Below are positions 35,613 through 48,869 of a DNA stretch of 64,000 nt, piece after piece. The position numbers were made by a program, and so were the translations under genes. This stretch comes from Gordionus sp. m RMFG-2023 (taxonomy: Eukaryota > Nematomorpha > Gordioida > Chordodea > Parachordodidae): contig NC_088775.1 in assembly GCF_954871325.1 (NCBI RefSeq), positions 42,509,561 to 42,573,560 on the forward strand, written 5' to 3'. The notes below the pieces were generated by a model. That model did not search any database, was not told where the DNA came from, and saw only the letters and a program-made list of their open reading frames with translations. Numbering within the stretch: the stretch's first letter is position 1; every line of letters starts with the position of its first letter.

Positions 35613-35931
35613 TTGGTGTAGGCTCACCCAGCCCGTATAAATTTTTACTGGGCTTTTCGATTAGGCCGGTATATTTTTTACCTAGCCCGGCTCGTAAAAT
35701 AATTTTATAATAGTTTTCGAGCCTGTCCCATGATAATATTTTGAAGGAAAAAATATAAATTTGTCTAATTCTAAGCTTGAAATTTTACGAACTTCTGATA
35801 TTACCCAGTTTATAAACATATAGATTATTCAACCTAGCTCTAAAATCTTTTTACCTGGCCTGGTTAACGAGCCTAGATTTTGGGCTGGGTTGCGCTGACT
35901 TCTAAATTAACCCGATGGAAGGGCTCTGTCA
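35613..35931. mobile_element. Possible miniature element of the CCCGGC-rich group
   Basis: TAGGCTCACCCAGCCC on the left is matched by an inverted GTCAGCGCAACCCAGCCC on the right, with AGCCCGGCTCG and similar motifs between. It lies just downstream of the exon at 35259. No target duplication was found. Confidence 0.4.
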
Positions 35932-35939
35932 GATATAGC

Positions 35940-38186
35940 CTCATAACCCTGTTTTTTAAAACTGAAAAGATGGAATATTTTTTTTTATAATTTTTTAAAA
36001 AAAATTACTTTTTCTAGGGCTGCAAAATTAGAAGAATAGATCCTAATAAATATTTTCAAAAACTTTTTAATATAAAAAATGCCCGAAAATATTATTTTAA
36101 AGCATTATAAATCTCTGGAATCCAAATTAGCACATAAAAGCATATATACTGCGAATGAAAAATTTAAAAAAAATGTAATTACATTATCAAAGAAAAATGA
36201 TGAACCATTTGATATTTTAAAATACATCTGATCAATTGATATATTATGTAAGAAAAGGAAGTAAACTGACCTGAATTAAAGTTTAATAAATTTTGTAATT
36301 TAATTAATTTCATTTAAACATATTTATATTACTTAAATATCTTATGGCCTTCCAAGACCTTTGCCCTGTGAGTAAAAGAATTATCAAATTATAAAAACCT
36401 ATTTTTTTTATAAATAGGACCCTCAGTGCTTATTTACTCAAAAGCTATGTGAAAATTCTGTAATCATGCCTGATAAAATTCTAATTTTATCAAAGAACCT
36501 ATTAAACATATGATGATAACTTTTCAAACAGCCTTTAGAATGGAAAAAGAGTCTTATTATAAAACACCTACCCAAAGTGCAACTATTGCAAATTATAATT
36601 ATTTGATGTAAGAAATGATTTAATAACATCAAATTATGTAATAATTATTCTTATTCTCTCCAAATCCATTTGACCAGTTCAAACACAATTTATATAATTT
36701 TTACTTCATATAATTAATTACTTATTTAAGAGTTACAATGAATATGATCTCTAACTTCATTACACTAGGATATCCAAAAAAATGTTGAAAGTGACTTAAG
36801 AGGTGATCTCAACTTAATCTACACTGATAGTAGATTAGCTGTTATCAGTGAATGTATTTTGCTGCCTTTTAATTTGCCTTATACACTTTATTGCCGTCAA
36901 TTCCTTCAGTCAATCCTATCACTATTTCTAATGAATAAATTATTCAGGCCATTAATTCCTTCAATAAATTCTCAGCTGTTATACTTGGTGGTTTTATAGC
37001 CATATCCTTTGCAATTTCTTCTGAAATCTAATTCTCATTTCGAAGATACATACCTCAATATTTTAAAACATTTTTTAAGCAACCTTAAAGATTTGACCAC
37101 GCAGATCCCTCAAATTTTAACGGAGCTATTCACATCGCCTCAAAAAATGTGATAGATGAATTAGCCTCTTAGCCAAAGGCTCTTTGACAATTATTAGCCT
37201 ATTACTTTAAAGGTAGGTGATGGCTGATTTTAAGTTTAAAATCTTTAGTGTAAGTTTTGATGATTACTATTAATATTGAGATTTAATGTTCATGGAATCT
37301 GTAAATAAATATGATTAAAATAAAAAAATTTGCCTGATCAGTATGATATATATTATTTTTTATTAATGATTTATCACATACAAAACAGTACTAATATTGC
37401 AATTGAGAATAACAATTTTAGTTCATTTCACCGGAATACCGAACCACCAATAATATTTATGTACATACATGACAACTTTATATAATTTCCAAAACATACG
37501 TAATTACCAAATTTTATAATAATGTATTTATTTTATAAATGTTTGGGTTTTTATATATTTTCCTTTTTTACAATAAGAATTAATAGTAAAAAATTAAAAA
37601 ATTAAAAAATTCGAAATTCATAACTTTATAATAATTTAATATTACATTAAACATTCAAATATATTCATAAATAAAATATACAAAAATATAAAAACTAAAT
37701 ATTAAATCTAAAAATTCCCGTACAATAATAATCAAATATACAATTTAAAAATCAAAGTACAATAAATATTTAATTTGAGTTACATCACAACAATTTCCGT
37801 CACATAAGAACCTGAGTTGGGCGAGTCCTCCGAAAAAAGAATCTAGACACAGATAGAGATTCTTTATAAAAAAAAATGGATCTTAGATATAGATGCTAGT
37901 ATCTTATTCAAAATGTCGAAAAAATATAAGATAAATGATACTTCCAAATGAGATTTTCTTAAATACAAGATAATTTTGTAAAATTATCACTCATATCATA
38001 TAATAATAATGAATATTTACAATAATTAATAGAATATTTAATGACGAGTTAATTATAATAATCAGGCCATTTATTAATAGTTTTAGCCCATTCATAGCAT
38101 AGTCAGGGAAGGGAGACTAGTATTTTTAGGTGAGCTCAATTATTAATTTGCAAAAGAGTATTTAAAATAGATTAAATTAAATCATT
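35940..38186. other. AT-rich DNA, probably intronic, one possible LINE scrap
   Basis: Only 37097-37150 looks coding-like: DPSNFNGAIHIASKN resembles the N-terminal GAL/I-L-S segment of the restriction-endonuclease LINEs here, but is too short to be sure. 37590-37625 is an A-rich simple repeat. Nothing else was identified. Confidence 0.35.
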
Positions 38187-38194
38187 ATTTTTTA

Positions 38195-39451
38195 CAGAGT
38201 TGTTAATCGCTACTTTTAAAAATAGTGCGCTAACGCTATCGCTATTTATCAAAAAAATTAGCGCGCTACCGCTATCGCTATTTATCAAAAAAAGTAGCAC
38301 GCTATTAGCTACTATTTTTTAAAAGTAGCTTTAGCTACTTTTTAAGCTACTTTTTATAAAAAAATTTAGAAACAAATTTTTATTTTTTGCTTATAATGTT
38401 ATTGTATAGTAAATATATAAAAATCAACATTTATAAATATTAAAATTTAGTTAGTTTTGATTATAAAAAATTATATAATAAAAATAAATATTTATGGTAA
38501 TTTGCTGCATTTTATAAGTTTTTACCTTGTGTTATGTGTCCAACCATCAATCGTGGTACATATATGGTATATCTGATAACTCTACTATTAGAGCATCTTT
38601 CATCACTTTAAAGTTATCTGCTATTTTATTCATTAGTGTCTGGCGACATAAAATTGTTGTACCAGGGGATAGTTTTAATTATTATGGTAAATGATGGATT
38701 ATCAACCAAGGACATTGGATGAACTGTATCAATTATAAAATCAACAATAACTATCAGCCAATTTCTGAGAAGTATTGGCATTTGTATTATAAATTAATTT
38801 GGTTTGAATTGAATTAGTCTTTTACCAAAATTATTTGGATGTTTCTCAATTTCCTTAAAAGTGTTGGCATGCACAATCTTATAAAAGAAATCCTATATGT
38901 AAAAATGACAATTTACCTTTAGGTGTTTCTTAAGGTTATAACTGGATTGATTTAAGGAAGTATTTTTTTACATTTTAAACAAATAAATTTGAAACCAGTT
39001 TTGGTTTTTATATTTATTTTGAAAAAATTTTTAAATCTAGGGAATGGGAAATTTGTATTATAGCTATTAAGAACATTTTCTTCCCTGGTATCTTCCATTT
39101 CATTAATAACATTGTCTGAATCACTTTCAACGATTTGGATATCCATAGGCGAAGACCTTTTAAATTATTACACGTGATTTAGGTTTATAATACAAATGAA
39201 AATATAAATTACAAATTGAAAATATATTTCAATTTTAAAATTAAATAATAAATCATAAAAATTATAATTAATTATAATATTATATTTAAATTTTCATGTT
39301 TATATTTACCTTCATTATATTTTTTGACAAAAAAAGTAGCGCGCTAAAAAATTATAATTATAAAAAAAGTAGTCGCTATTAGCTATAGCTACCAAAAAGG
39401 ATAGCGCGCTAAGTAGCGTGCTACAAGTAGCTCGCTACTTTAACAACTCTG
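38195..39451 (-). mobile_element. hAT transposon hAT-3 with GTAGCGCGCTAC repeats and perfect target duplication
   Basis: The left end is CAGAGTTGTTAA and the right end is its exact inverse, TTAACAACTCTG. ATTTTTTA flanks both sides (38187-38194 and 39452-39459). About 150 bases inside each end are filled with GTAGCGCGCTAC, TAGCTACT and CGCTATCGC variants. At 1,257 bases it keeps only scraps of the transposase (minus strand). It lies between the two host exons. Confidence 0.92.
38640..39146 (-). pseudogene. N-terminal hAT transposase relic inside hAT-3
   Basis: The minus-strand frame at 38952-39146 begins with an acidic leader and ends FKFICLKCKKILP, the first half of a BED zinc finger. Beyond the stop, at about 38650-38720, VDNPSFT fits the conserved block that follows in hAT transposases. 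The catalytic and dimerisation parts are gone. Confidence 0.6.
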
Positions 39452-39459
39452 ATTTTTTA

Positions 39460-41099
39460 AGATAATCAATTTTTCAAATAATTTATCATTAAGCCTTTCC
39501 TTTTTCGGCATATTTAACATTGTGCCAAAAACTAAATAACCTTATAACTGGAGCTGATTAGATATTGCAGTATTATATTTAAAAAAAAATTCTTTAATGG
39601 AAGGATAATATAAGCATTTATAATGTATTGACGGTCTTTAAATAATTTAAAACCTCCAGCTCAATGTTATTTATATCATTGAACTCAGCAACATTTATTT
39701 TACCAAAAGAAAAATGTTCAACATTTTCTGTATTAGATATTAAATCTTGGTGTTATAGTTTAAGCATAAATTATATACTACTTGCACTACATTTAGGGCT
39801 TCTTTTAATATTATAAAAGTATTTTTTTTATCATCCGACAATTCATAGGTTCTTTAAATATAGATGTGATAATAATGCCAAAAAAGCCTCGTTATATTCA
39901 TCATCATAAGAAATTAATTTCCCAAATCATTTGCCAATACCATCTTAACATAAATTAGCCCAAGTCCCTTTTAACCATAAATAGTATGGGCACTAATCCT
40001 TTACAACTCTGCTCTTGTAGTTTGTCTTAATAATATTCCTCAATATTATTAATATTCGCTTCTTTAATAATGGGACAATCAATTGTTTTAAAAAATAAAT
40101 TAAAATATGATTTTCACAGTTATGTCATACTATCGTATAGGCTATTTCATCTGATTATGCAAGTAAATTTTAACTGATTACCATCTGTTATCTCCCTTAT
40201 CTTTTCAAAAGATTTGGGCCTACCACTCATTTTCCCACTACTCCATTTCAATTTTATTTTGAGTAATTATTTATTTTATTAATGACATTAAATGAAGCTA
40301 ATATTCCGGATTATTTTTTATTATTGTGGTAGAGTTTGCTTTATACTGGTTATAAATGCCTGAATGGTATTTCTAATTTTTAAAAATATCACAGTTTATC
40401 AGTATGTTATGTTTATATATTTCGGTTAAAGTTAATTTTACGTAAAAACATTTGAATATTATTTCAACAAGAAAATAAATTATATTAGGTCAATTTAATA
40501 TATAATTATTTTTAACCAAAAGAAAGTTAATATATAAATTTTTCAATATGTTAACTTATAATAGCCGCAAAACAACATAAAAATGGATAATATAAAATTA
40601 TAAAAGACCATTAAAATATAAAGTATAAATACAAGCAAATTTAAAAAGATAAATAAATACAAAACGCGGAATAAATTTATTTTTACCCAAATAGCCACAT
40701 CCACCCGTGGACAATTTGCTTCTGACAAATTAATTTTTTTTTAAAACTATGGCTCATAAAATCTGAATCCAAATATTGGAGGCAAAGAATTCATTTTTTA
40801 AAATAAAAAAATACAAATAAAATTTTTTAAATATAATAATTTATCCTTCTTAGGAACCAATTTTTCCTAATTGAGCGCTCCTTTTTATAGCATAATTTTA
40901 TATTATATTTATAGTTTTTTTTTCATCTTATATTTTTTTATTGTTTAAATTTATTTTTCATAAAAATTATAATATAAAGTTAATAATAAATTCCTTTATT
41001 TTCAATTTTCAATTTTCAAATAATAAATAATATAAAGTATTAAAAAAAACGAAAATATAATATTTTATGTTTAAAATATTTAAAAATGTTTGAAAAATA
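39460..41099. other. AT-rich DNA with a weak coding-like trace on the minus strand
   Basis: Between 39500 and 40260 the minus strand reads plausible protein scraps in shifting frames (KMSGRPKSFEKIREI, then DCPIIKEANINNIEEYY) that I cannot assign. They may be another transposon relic. 40260-41099 is AT-rich and holds nothing I can name. Confidence 0.3.
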
Positions 41100-41179
41100 T
41101 ATAATAATACTATATAAAAAAAAGAACGGAGATGGTGTGACGCAGGGAAACAAAAATGAAAAAGGGACGTAAGTGTTGT

Positions 41180-41920
41180 CTAGGATAGCTCTTTGGCTAG
41201 AAGACTACCATTGAAACTGATATAATTAGCTTTGAGAATCGCTATGGATAATCGTTGACGAAGAAAAAAACCCTCTCGAGGTTCTTCTGAGAGTTTGCTG
41301 ATTTGTGATCCTAAGTTTTTGAAAAATGCTAAGGCGAGTTTGCCGAAGGTGCCAAGAGTGGTTGATATGATTGGGATGAAGCAATGATCGTTCATTATTT
41401 CTGTGTATTTAGAAGTTTTAAGTTGTTCCTTCTGGTCAAGGATGTTGATGGCGTGGTTGGATGGGGACAAGGGGTCAATGCAGGAATAGTCCCATACCAA
41501 AAGTTGGCCTCTTCTCCGTGGGATTTGAGAGATCCCGTCAGGACGTTTACCGTCAGATCTAAAAAGACCCTGTGGTTCTAGAGTGGAAGGAATTTGGGCG
41601 GATTTCAGTGAATGTTGGATGATTGTATTACATTGCTTGTGTCTGATGAATCGTCCATTGCAGGAGCGACAATGTAAACTATGTCTACCCTTCGAGTCAA
41701 CTGGCGAGTTGGACCCTGAGCAGATGTGAGGGTGAGTGATGGAACAATTTAGACGAATGCCGATGGCGTGGGTAAATTTATTGTTGGATAGTTGAAGCTG
41801 AAGATTGGTAGATGGGATGGCCTCAAGAAACTCATGTCCCGTACCATTGAACAGGGAAGAGAATAGGGTGCGGTTGGTAGATTGCATGCTAGAGAGAGTT
41901 TCAACGCAGCGAGCAGCCAT
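41180..41920 (-). pseudogene. C-terminal zinc cluster and restriction-like endonuclease of LINE copy B
   Basis: The 246-codon frame reads SGTxHEFLEAIPS-type sequence first. A zinc cluster follows (CSGSNSPVDSKGRHSLHCR), then RFIRHKQCN and STLEPQGL. The nuclease core comes next: GKRPDGIS and LVWDYSC, with the PD and D expected for a PD-(D/E)XK enzyme that nicks the target. FFLRQRLSIAILKAN closes the protein. Unlike copy A it keeps RPDG. The frame is uninterrupted; the domain may have been functional when the copy inserted. Confidence 0.85.
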
Positions 41921-42294
41921 TGGTGCATCTCAGTCTTTCTGTCTATGAGTTGTGGGGGGATGAGAATCAGCATTGATCCTTGTTTTCCAAATATCCATAG
42001 CCACGATTAAGGAAAGGTCTTCTTTAGAATTATGGGCGGTGGTTATTGGCTTTGTCAAGAGACTACTCGATATGAAAGTAGTTATTGCTAAGTCATGTGG
42101 AGATCTGATGCCGAGACCACCAAATTTGGTTGGAAGAGTTGCTTGGGCCCAAGCGGTTTCGTTGAATCTGATATTTACTATTTTTTCGGTTAAGTCCTTT
42201 ATTCCTTTTTCGTTAGTTTGGAGTGGAATAGGATATTTAAAAATTGGTGTTGACCGAAGTGCGTAATGAATCCTTGGTATAAAAAAGAAATTTT

Positions 42295-42918
42295 TTAGCA
42301 AAAAAAGGACTTGTGTGATGGAAGAAGTGTAAAGATGTCCTCCAGTTTAAGGAGTATGTCAAGTGTGGAATGAAGAAAGGTGCTTATTGCCTCGTGTCCT
42401 CCTACAGGCGATCCTAGATGTGTTAATTCAACGCTTGATGTGGATTTGAAATCGTGAGTGTTGGGAGCATTAGAATTTAAATGTGAGAATTCAGATTTGC
42501 TCTGGTTAAGCGAAAGTCCAATGGCTGTGCCCATTTCTTTAATTATGTTGACTGTTTTGGCGATTTCACTACAGGGACCACTCAAGATTCCATCATCAAT
42601 ATACCAAGCGTGGAGCGATAGAGTACATGAAGAGTTTATTGATTTTATCATGTCATTGATTCCAAGACTAAAGAGAAGGGATCCGAGAGGGTCACCCTGT
42701 TGGATACCCTCGACAGAAAGTTTCTTTTCTTTGTTGAATTGTAAGATTGTTGGTGAATGGTAGCAAGAGAAAAGAAATTTGGTGTAAGCGGGGAAATGGA
42801 AGCAAGTTGAATGTAGGAACGTGTTGCGCGAAAGAGTGTTGTAGGCGTTAGAGAAGTCAATTTTTACTAGGGTTTCGTGTTTTGGGTTATTTTCAAGGTG
42901 AATTCTTGTTAAGTGCAC
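42295..42918 (-). pseudogene. Reverse transcriptase palm of LINE copy B
   Basis: A 207-codon frame covers the RT core. VKIDFSNAYNTLSR near residue 20 is motif A, GIQQGDPLGSLLFSLGI near residue 73 is motif B, and AWYIDDGILSG near residue 105 is motif C with both catalytic aspartates. EMGTAIGLSLNQSKSEF near residue 130 and LTHLGSPVGG near residue 165 are the following conserved blocks. The thumb continues in another frame at 41930-42301, and the finger region at 42909-43307 in a third. The domain looks active apart from these shifts. Confidence 0.88.
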
Positions 42919-43755
42919 AGCAGCTTCACACCACCAGGTATCCCTACACCAAGTTGGTAGGGGCTTAGAATGTGTGCGGCATCGTGTTTGATTCTAGATG
43001 CGATTAATTTAGCGACCAATCTAAGGTAATTTAAACCAATGGCGATGGGCCGAATGTCCTTGTTTGGTTTTTGGAGTGCGATGAGTCTGGCACCGAAGAG
43101 TAAGGTGGTAATAAAGCTGGGTACGTCTCCATTTAGGATTTTGTTAACTAAGTTTGTGATTTTAGTGAGAATTGAAACCTGTGTACAGATCACAGGAGAG
43201 GTAATGTCCTGTAAAAAAATTGGTCTAATCCCATCTAGACCATGAGCCGAAGATGAAAAGATAGGATTGCTTTCCTTACTTCTTCCTGTGTGAAGTCTGC
43301 TGCACAATGGGAGTAGGGTTGGGGCAATATTGGCATAAATGTTGTTGTGGGATGCTTTGATCGAAGCTTAATTAAGGTATCTAAATTGGATTCAGCCAGA
43401 GTGTCATTGGTTGAAATGAGTTTGAGGGCCCCTTTGATATTAAGACTGTCAATTTTCTTCGAAATCAATGAGGCTTTTTGTTGAAGTGGGGTTATTTTTT
43501 TTTTGTTTTTGGGATGTCTGGTGATTTGGGACTCATGAAGATGAGTGTTGATGTATAAACAGGCATCTTTTATTTGTTGAGTTAAGGATTTTTGGAGTGA
43601 TATGTCAGGTATTTGAAAGTATTGTACCCGAAGTTTAGAAATTTTAACCATTCTTCTTCATTGTTAAAATTTTGCAAAAGAGAAGATATGCAGTTGCTGA
43701 GAGATTTAGCTACTTGTATTCTCGCTCCTTTGGGTATTCTCGTTATGATACTTGG

Positions 43756-43824
43756 TATTGAACAAGGGAGAAAAGTGTTCAATTTAGAGTAATTTAAATA
43801 TATCTAATAATATATTATGCAACA
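43756..43824 (-). repeat. LTR of gypsy B, 3' side, short form
   Basis: It shares its first 40 and last 29 bases or so with the longer LTR at 52589-52878. Target duplication CTTGG is on its left and the polypurine tract on its right. Confidence 0.8.
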
Positions 43825-44427
43825 TGCACCTCCTCTAAAAAAACAAACAACAAAAAAAATATATAAACTAAAATTTATAATATAGGGAATAGAGGCTCGC
43901 TTGGCATGCGGGAGGTAATTTAGATTTATTTATAAGAAGAAAATAATAACAATAATGCAAAAGGAGCTATAACAAACTTTGACCTTAACAAAAAAAATAT
44001 GGTTAGTCAAATGGGAAAACATAGATTAATAATGAGGGAACGGATTATGTATTATTTTGATTTGAAAATATATGAATAAATGGGAATCGGCACCATAGTT
44101 GTACATGATAGTTTTTTTTATGTAATTACCCTTACAAAAGGTATAAATTACACTATCGATAGGTACAATTCAAACTATAGGTGTCCAATAAACAATAAAT
44201 ATATTTGGAATAAAATTCATATAATGAGGAAAATTATTTAATCAAAAAAAACAATCATTAAAATACATGATAAAATTTGGAGATGGTGATGAAAAGAAAA
44301 TATAAAAAAAAAAGTATTATACCAAAATGTTACAACAATAATGATATCAAAATAATACCCTATACTTACATTAAGATTAACAAGGAATTATATAACAATT
44401 CATATATATATGGGAATAGTAGGAACT

Positions 44428-44695
44428 ACAATTGGGAAGGGAAATTATTGTCATTATTTCCTTTTTTTGGAATATAATAAACAATTACAATTGGGAAGGG
44501 AATTATTGTCATTATTTCCTTTTTTTTGGAATATAATAAACAATTACAATTGGAAAGGGGAATTATTGTCATTATTTCCTTTTTTTTAGAATATAATAAA
44601 CAATTACAATTGGGAAGGGGAATTATTGTCATTATTTCCTTTTTTTGGAATATAATAAACAATTACAATTGGGAAGGGGAATTATTGTCATTATT
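44428..44695. repeat. Tandem repeat, about 60-base unit, nearly five copies
   Basis: ACAATTGGGAAGGGGAATTA recurs at 59-60-base steps with TTATTGTCATTATTTCC and a T run in each unit. It lies in the untranslated tail of gypsy B. The minus-strand frame across it is an artefact of the repeat. The near-identity of the units points to recent expansion. Confidence 0.9.
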
Positions 44696-44790
44696 AACAA
44701 TGTAACTTATTCATCAAAATTATCACAACTAGGATAGATATATTTGTAACCAACAATATAAAAGTAAAAATATAATGCAATATATTCCTA

Positions 44791-47700
44791 TTAATAATTT
44801 CTAATGTGATCAATATGAACAAAGAAAAACTTATCATCTACCTGAATTTCCCAAATGACGTTACTAATTCTCCCAATGACAATCCCCACACGCCATTCTT
44901 GATTGGAGCCCATTTTGAAAAAAACAGAATTGCCAAATGTTAATTCTCTAAACTTTATTCTTTTAATTTTAGGTAGCAAATCACAGTCACTGTCCTTCAA
45001 AAAACACCATCTCCATCTTAGTTCCCTGCCGAAAAATCTAAACGCAGGTGAATCTTTGGTTGTCGAATGAGTGGTATTGCGATAATTCAATAACACCTCT
45101 TCCAATAACCTATCATCCCATCCACCTAATTTATAAATCATATCCTTAGCTGAGCGTACCGCTCTTTCAGCAATACCATTTGAAGATGGATGGTATGCAG
45201 GAGAAAATATATGTGTTATTCCCTTTTTTAATAAAAAATTTTTTAAATCATATGACCTAAAAGCTGGTCCATTATCAGAAACCAACTCTACGGGGTAACC
45301 AAATCTAGAAATATTATTTAATACCATGATAGTGGTCTTAGTAGTAATATTTTTAACTTTGATAATCTCAAGCCATTGAGAGTATCCATCAATTACTACT
45401 AATCCATAATAATTCTTAATGGGTCCAAAAGAATCAATAAATATACAATACCAGGGTCTGCTCGGATCTACCCAATGATTATTTCTAACCTTTGGTAATT
45501 TTGGAGCATTTACCATACACATATTACACCTAAAAACCATTTCCTTTATGTCTCTTTTAACCCCGGGCCACCAAAAATATCTTTCCATAATATCCATGAT
45601 CCTAGACAAACCTATATGTCCCTCATGAAGAACATTTAGAATCTCTCTTCTTAGCGATTGGGGAATAACAATCTGCTCTACCTTAAACATACAATCATTT
45701 TTAATAAACAACAACTTACCTAGCTCCATATATACTTTAATCTGTGTAAAATCTCCCACTTCATTCAAAATAAATTGTTTAACTTTGATAAGTTCTAAAT
45801 CTTCCACAGTCTCTCTTCTTTTCATATCTAAATTATTCAAAATTCTCTGGTCACTTAAATCATTATCAATATTAAAAAAACAAATAACATCTTCCTTTAT
45901 TAACCTAGATAAACCATCAGCAATAAATTGATCTTTACCCCTCCTGTAATTAATGTCAAAATCAAACCCGGCTAAACAAAAAGCCCATAGCCTTGGCGAC
46001 ATATTGTAAAGTTTAACCGGATCTGTTCTAAACAAATTAACTAGAAGTTTATGATCCGTAAAAATTTTAAAATTTCTCCCTACTATATATTCCCTCCATT
46101 TCTTAACAGCCACAACAACCGAAAAACCTTCTTTCTCAATAATTGAATATCTTTTCTCAGCACCTGTCCATGCTTTTGACATAAACTCAATAGGCCTTTC
46201 AAGACCATCCTCTTTAACATGAAATAAAACAGCACCCATACCTTTATTAGAAGCATCAGTAGAAATAAATAAGTTTTTACTTCTGTCATAATGTACAAGA
46301 ATTGGTGCATTGCACAATCTTTCTCTAATCTCATCAAAACTAGTTTTTTCCTTAATTCCCCAATAAAATTTTTTACCCTTTTTAAGCAATTCATATAAAT
46401 TAGATGCCAATTTAGAAAAACCTTCTATGAACCTTGAATAATAATTCATCAGACCTAACCACGAATGCAATTCTTCCTTACTATTAGGTTCAGTCATGGT
46501 ACTTATAGGATCAATCTTTTCTTTAATTGGCTGTATACCTTTGTCACTTATCAAATAATCTAAATACTTAATACTCTCTTTGCAAAATTCACTTTTTTTA
46601 ACATTTCCAATCAGCCCAAATTCCAACATTCTTTCAAACACTCTTTTTAATTTATAAAAATGGTCTAACTTATCCTTACCAAAAATTAATAAATCATCTA
46701 AATAATAAATGACCCCCTTAATATCAGCAAATATTTCGTCCATAGTCTTCTGGAAATACGCAGTCGATACTGTAAGCCCAAAAGGTAGTCTATTAAATTA
46801 AAAAAGACCCTTGTGTGTGGAGACGGTCAAAAATTTGGAAGTTTCTCTAGATACAGGAATCTGCAGATACGCCGATGAGAAATCTATCTTTGAAAAAAAC
46901 TTTCCATTACCTACTTTAGCAATTACGTCATTAATCCTTGGAAGCGGATATTCGAACCTTTCTAATTGTGGGTTTACAGTAACTCTAAAGTCAGCACAAA
47001 CTCTCAACGTATTACCTTTTTTTTTAACTAACACTAATGGAGTGGCCCATTGTGAAAATCTGACAGGCTTAATTACTCCCTGCTGTCGCCATTGTTCTAT
47101 AGTGTTTTCTAATTCTTCTTCTAACTCAAAGGGCACTCTCCTGGCTTTAACAAATTTTGACTTAAAGTTATTTTTTAATAAAATGTCTATTTCCAAATTC
47201 TTAACTTTTCCAATTCTATCATTAAAAACACAGTCAAATTTCTTAATTAGTTTGTTGACGTCACAACTCTCTTCAAAAACCTTTTTTAGTAAATAACGAT
47301 TGAATGACATAATTTTTTTTATAAAATTTATCAGTATCTTTGAAAGTATTGTCAAAAGTTAAAAAATTCACTCTATCTCCTATCTCATTATTTATAATAG
47401 TGTTTACATCAACGTTGAATTTGATTATGTCAAATTCTTTAATCCAGTCTTGACCACATAGAGGTGGTCCCTCCCCATCCAATACATAAAAATTTAAATA
47501 TTTAATTGTATTCAAATATTTAACCTTAATATTCGAGACCTGACCAACGACTGTGATAGGAGAACCCTCATAAGAGAATAATTTTTTAGAACAATTTTCC
47601 AACTCAATTTCTTCAAAATTCTCCAATTTTTCAAAATCTTTAATGGGCAAGGATGTCACTGGAGAACCTGTATCAATCAAAAAAGAAAAATTAAGATTAT

Positions 47701-47836
47701 TAAGTTGCATATTAATCATAAGATCATTAATAAAATTTATCTTATTCCTTGGCCTCAAATTATATGGCGTTTGTATAATTTCTTGTTTTTTGAAATTGTT
47801 GTTGTTGTTGTTATCGTTGTCACAAAACTCCCACAA
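44791..47836 (-). pseudogene. pol: pol region of gypsy B (fossil)
   Basis: In order on the minus strand: a PYNLRPR segment, an aspartic protease with DTGSPV, reverse transcriptase with YLDD, RNase H with STDAS, integrase zinc cluster (H...H, CNMC) and integrase core, then a chromodomain-less tail. Most of RT, RNase H and integrase lies in one long open stretch. The region is broken in about two places. Confidence 0.88.
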
Positions 47837-47905
47837 TTAGAAATCTCCCACAAAAAGCTCCCACAATTTTTTAATTTCTCCCACAATTTTTTTTTTAGCA
47901 TTTTA
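47826..47905. repeat. CTCCCACAA repeat cluster, left side of the hAT-5 block
   Basis: Five copies of CTCCCACAA stand within 70 bases beside the pol region. A cluster in the same orientation lies at 51989-52047. They look like subterminal repeats, but the matching terminal inverted repeat was not found on this side. Confidence 0.5.
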
Positions 47906-48057
47906 ATGTTTTTAATATATAAATAATAATTTTGAGAGACAATTTAATTATTTTTATATTTTTAAAATAAATTTTAAATATTTATTCGAAAAATATGTCT
48001 AGTTCTTTTATTTTATTTTTCCGCTCTAAAATATATTTTTTATAAAATTCTCCAATT

Positions 48058-48236
48058 CTCCACTCGACATTTTCAAAATTTTTGTGTTAGAAAGAATAGA
48101 AGTTAGAACAGTATGTATAATTATTATAAATATATTTTAAATTACTTAATATATTTTATATCGTTATCTAGAATTGCAGTGCTCCACTCGACATTTTCAA
48201 AATTTTTGTGTTAGAAGAATATAACTTTTAGAAGTG
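48058..48236 (+). repeat. Direct repeat of about 40 bases, two copies
   Basis: CTCCACTCGACATTTTCAAA and the following TTTTTGTGTTAGAA occur at 48058 and 48182, 124 bases apart. Confidence 0.7.
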
Positions 48237-48869
48237 GATATTATTCTAATCTCTAATTCTTTTAAATAAAGTTAGTGGATGAATAATATTGATTAAATAA
48301 TATTTTTCACTACTTACTTTTATACTATTCCATAAAGTATTAGTCAAGCAAAAGATTATAAATATAATTGATATATTATTCAACAATAGCTCAGTTATAA
48401 CAAACGACAATCTACCAAATATTATCATTTTAAAAATATGCGTACCTTCATGCAAAATGCATATGCACACCTAATAACGATTAATTATGATATAAATAAG
48501 GCCACACGAGTTGAACGATTAGCAAAAGCTAAAAATTTGATTGGTCAAAATTTGAAAAAAACGAAATCTCTTTCATAAACCTTACTTGAAGGATTCTTGG
48601 ACTGTAAACATCTATACAGCATTTATAAATGAATAAAAAACAGAAATAATACGTAATTCAGGATTCAATATCCCATATATCAAACAGATTTAAGTAATAA
48701 AATGTTCTATTTTGCTAATAATTTTATCTTACTGTAAAATTAAAATAATATATTAAGCGCTAAACATTGATAAAATTTTCAGAATAAATGATTTCAAATG
48801 GCTGTTCTGGCCAAATTAATAGATATTTAATATAACTTTGCAAGAATATATTACCAGGGCATACTTTTT

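Larger units (their letters stand above)
41100..43755 (-). mobile_element. LINE copy B with restriction-like endonuclease, interrupted by gypsy B
   Basis: On the minus strand the order is: N-terminal segment (RIPKGARIQVA near 43730), RT fingers, palm and thumb (43300-41930), then zinc cluster and restriction-like endonuclease (41920-41180). The RT keeps GIQQGDPLG and the YIDD of WYIDDGIL, so its active site is intact. About four frame changes break the ORF. A gypsy element inserted near residue RIPKGAR. Upstream LINE sequence (KYKVSTKPS on the minus strand) resumes at 52879-52915 beyond it. This is the best preserved LINE in the window. Confidence 0.88.

Noticed and set aside
41973-42266. Plus-strand frames opposite LINE copy B (also 42458-42763, 43039-43245)
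   Set aside because: They are antisense shadows of the reverse transcriptase gene.
44426-44662. 78-codon minus-strand frame with an internal protein repeat
   Set aside because: It is the 60-base tandem repeat; unit length divisible by three keeps the frame open.
46811-47296. 161-codon + strand frame
   Set aside because: It is the antisense shadow of the gypsy B pol region.
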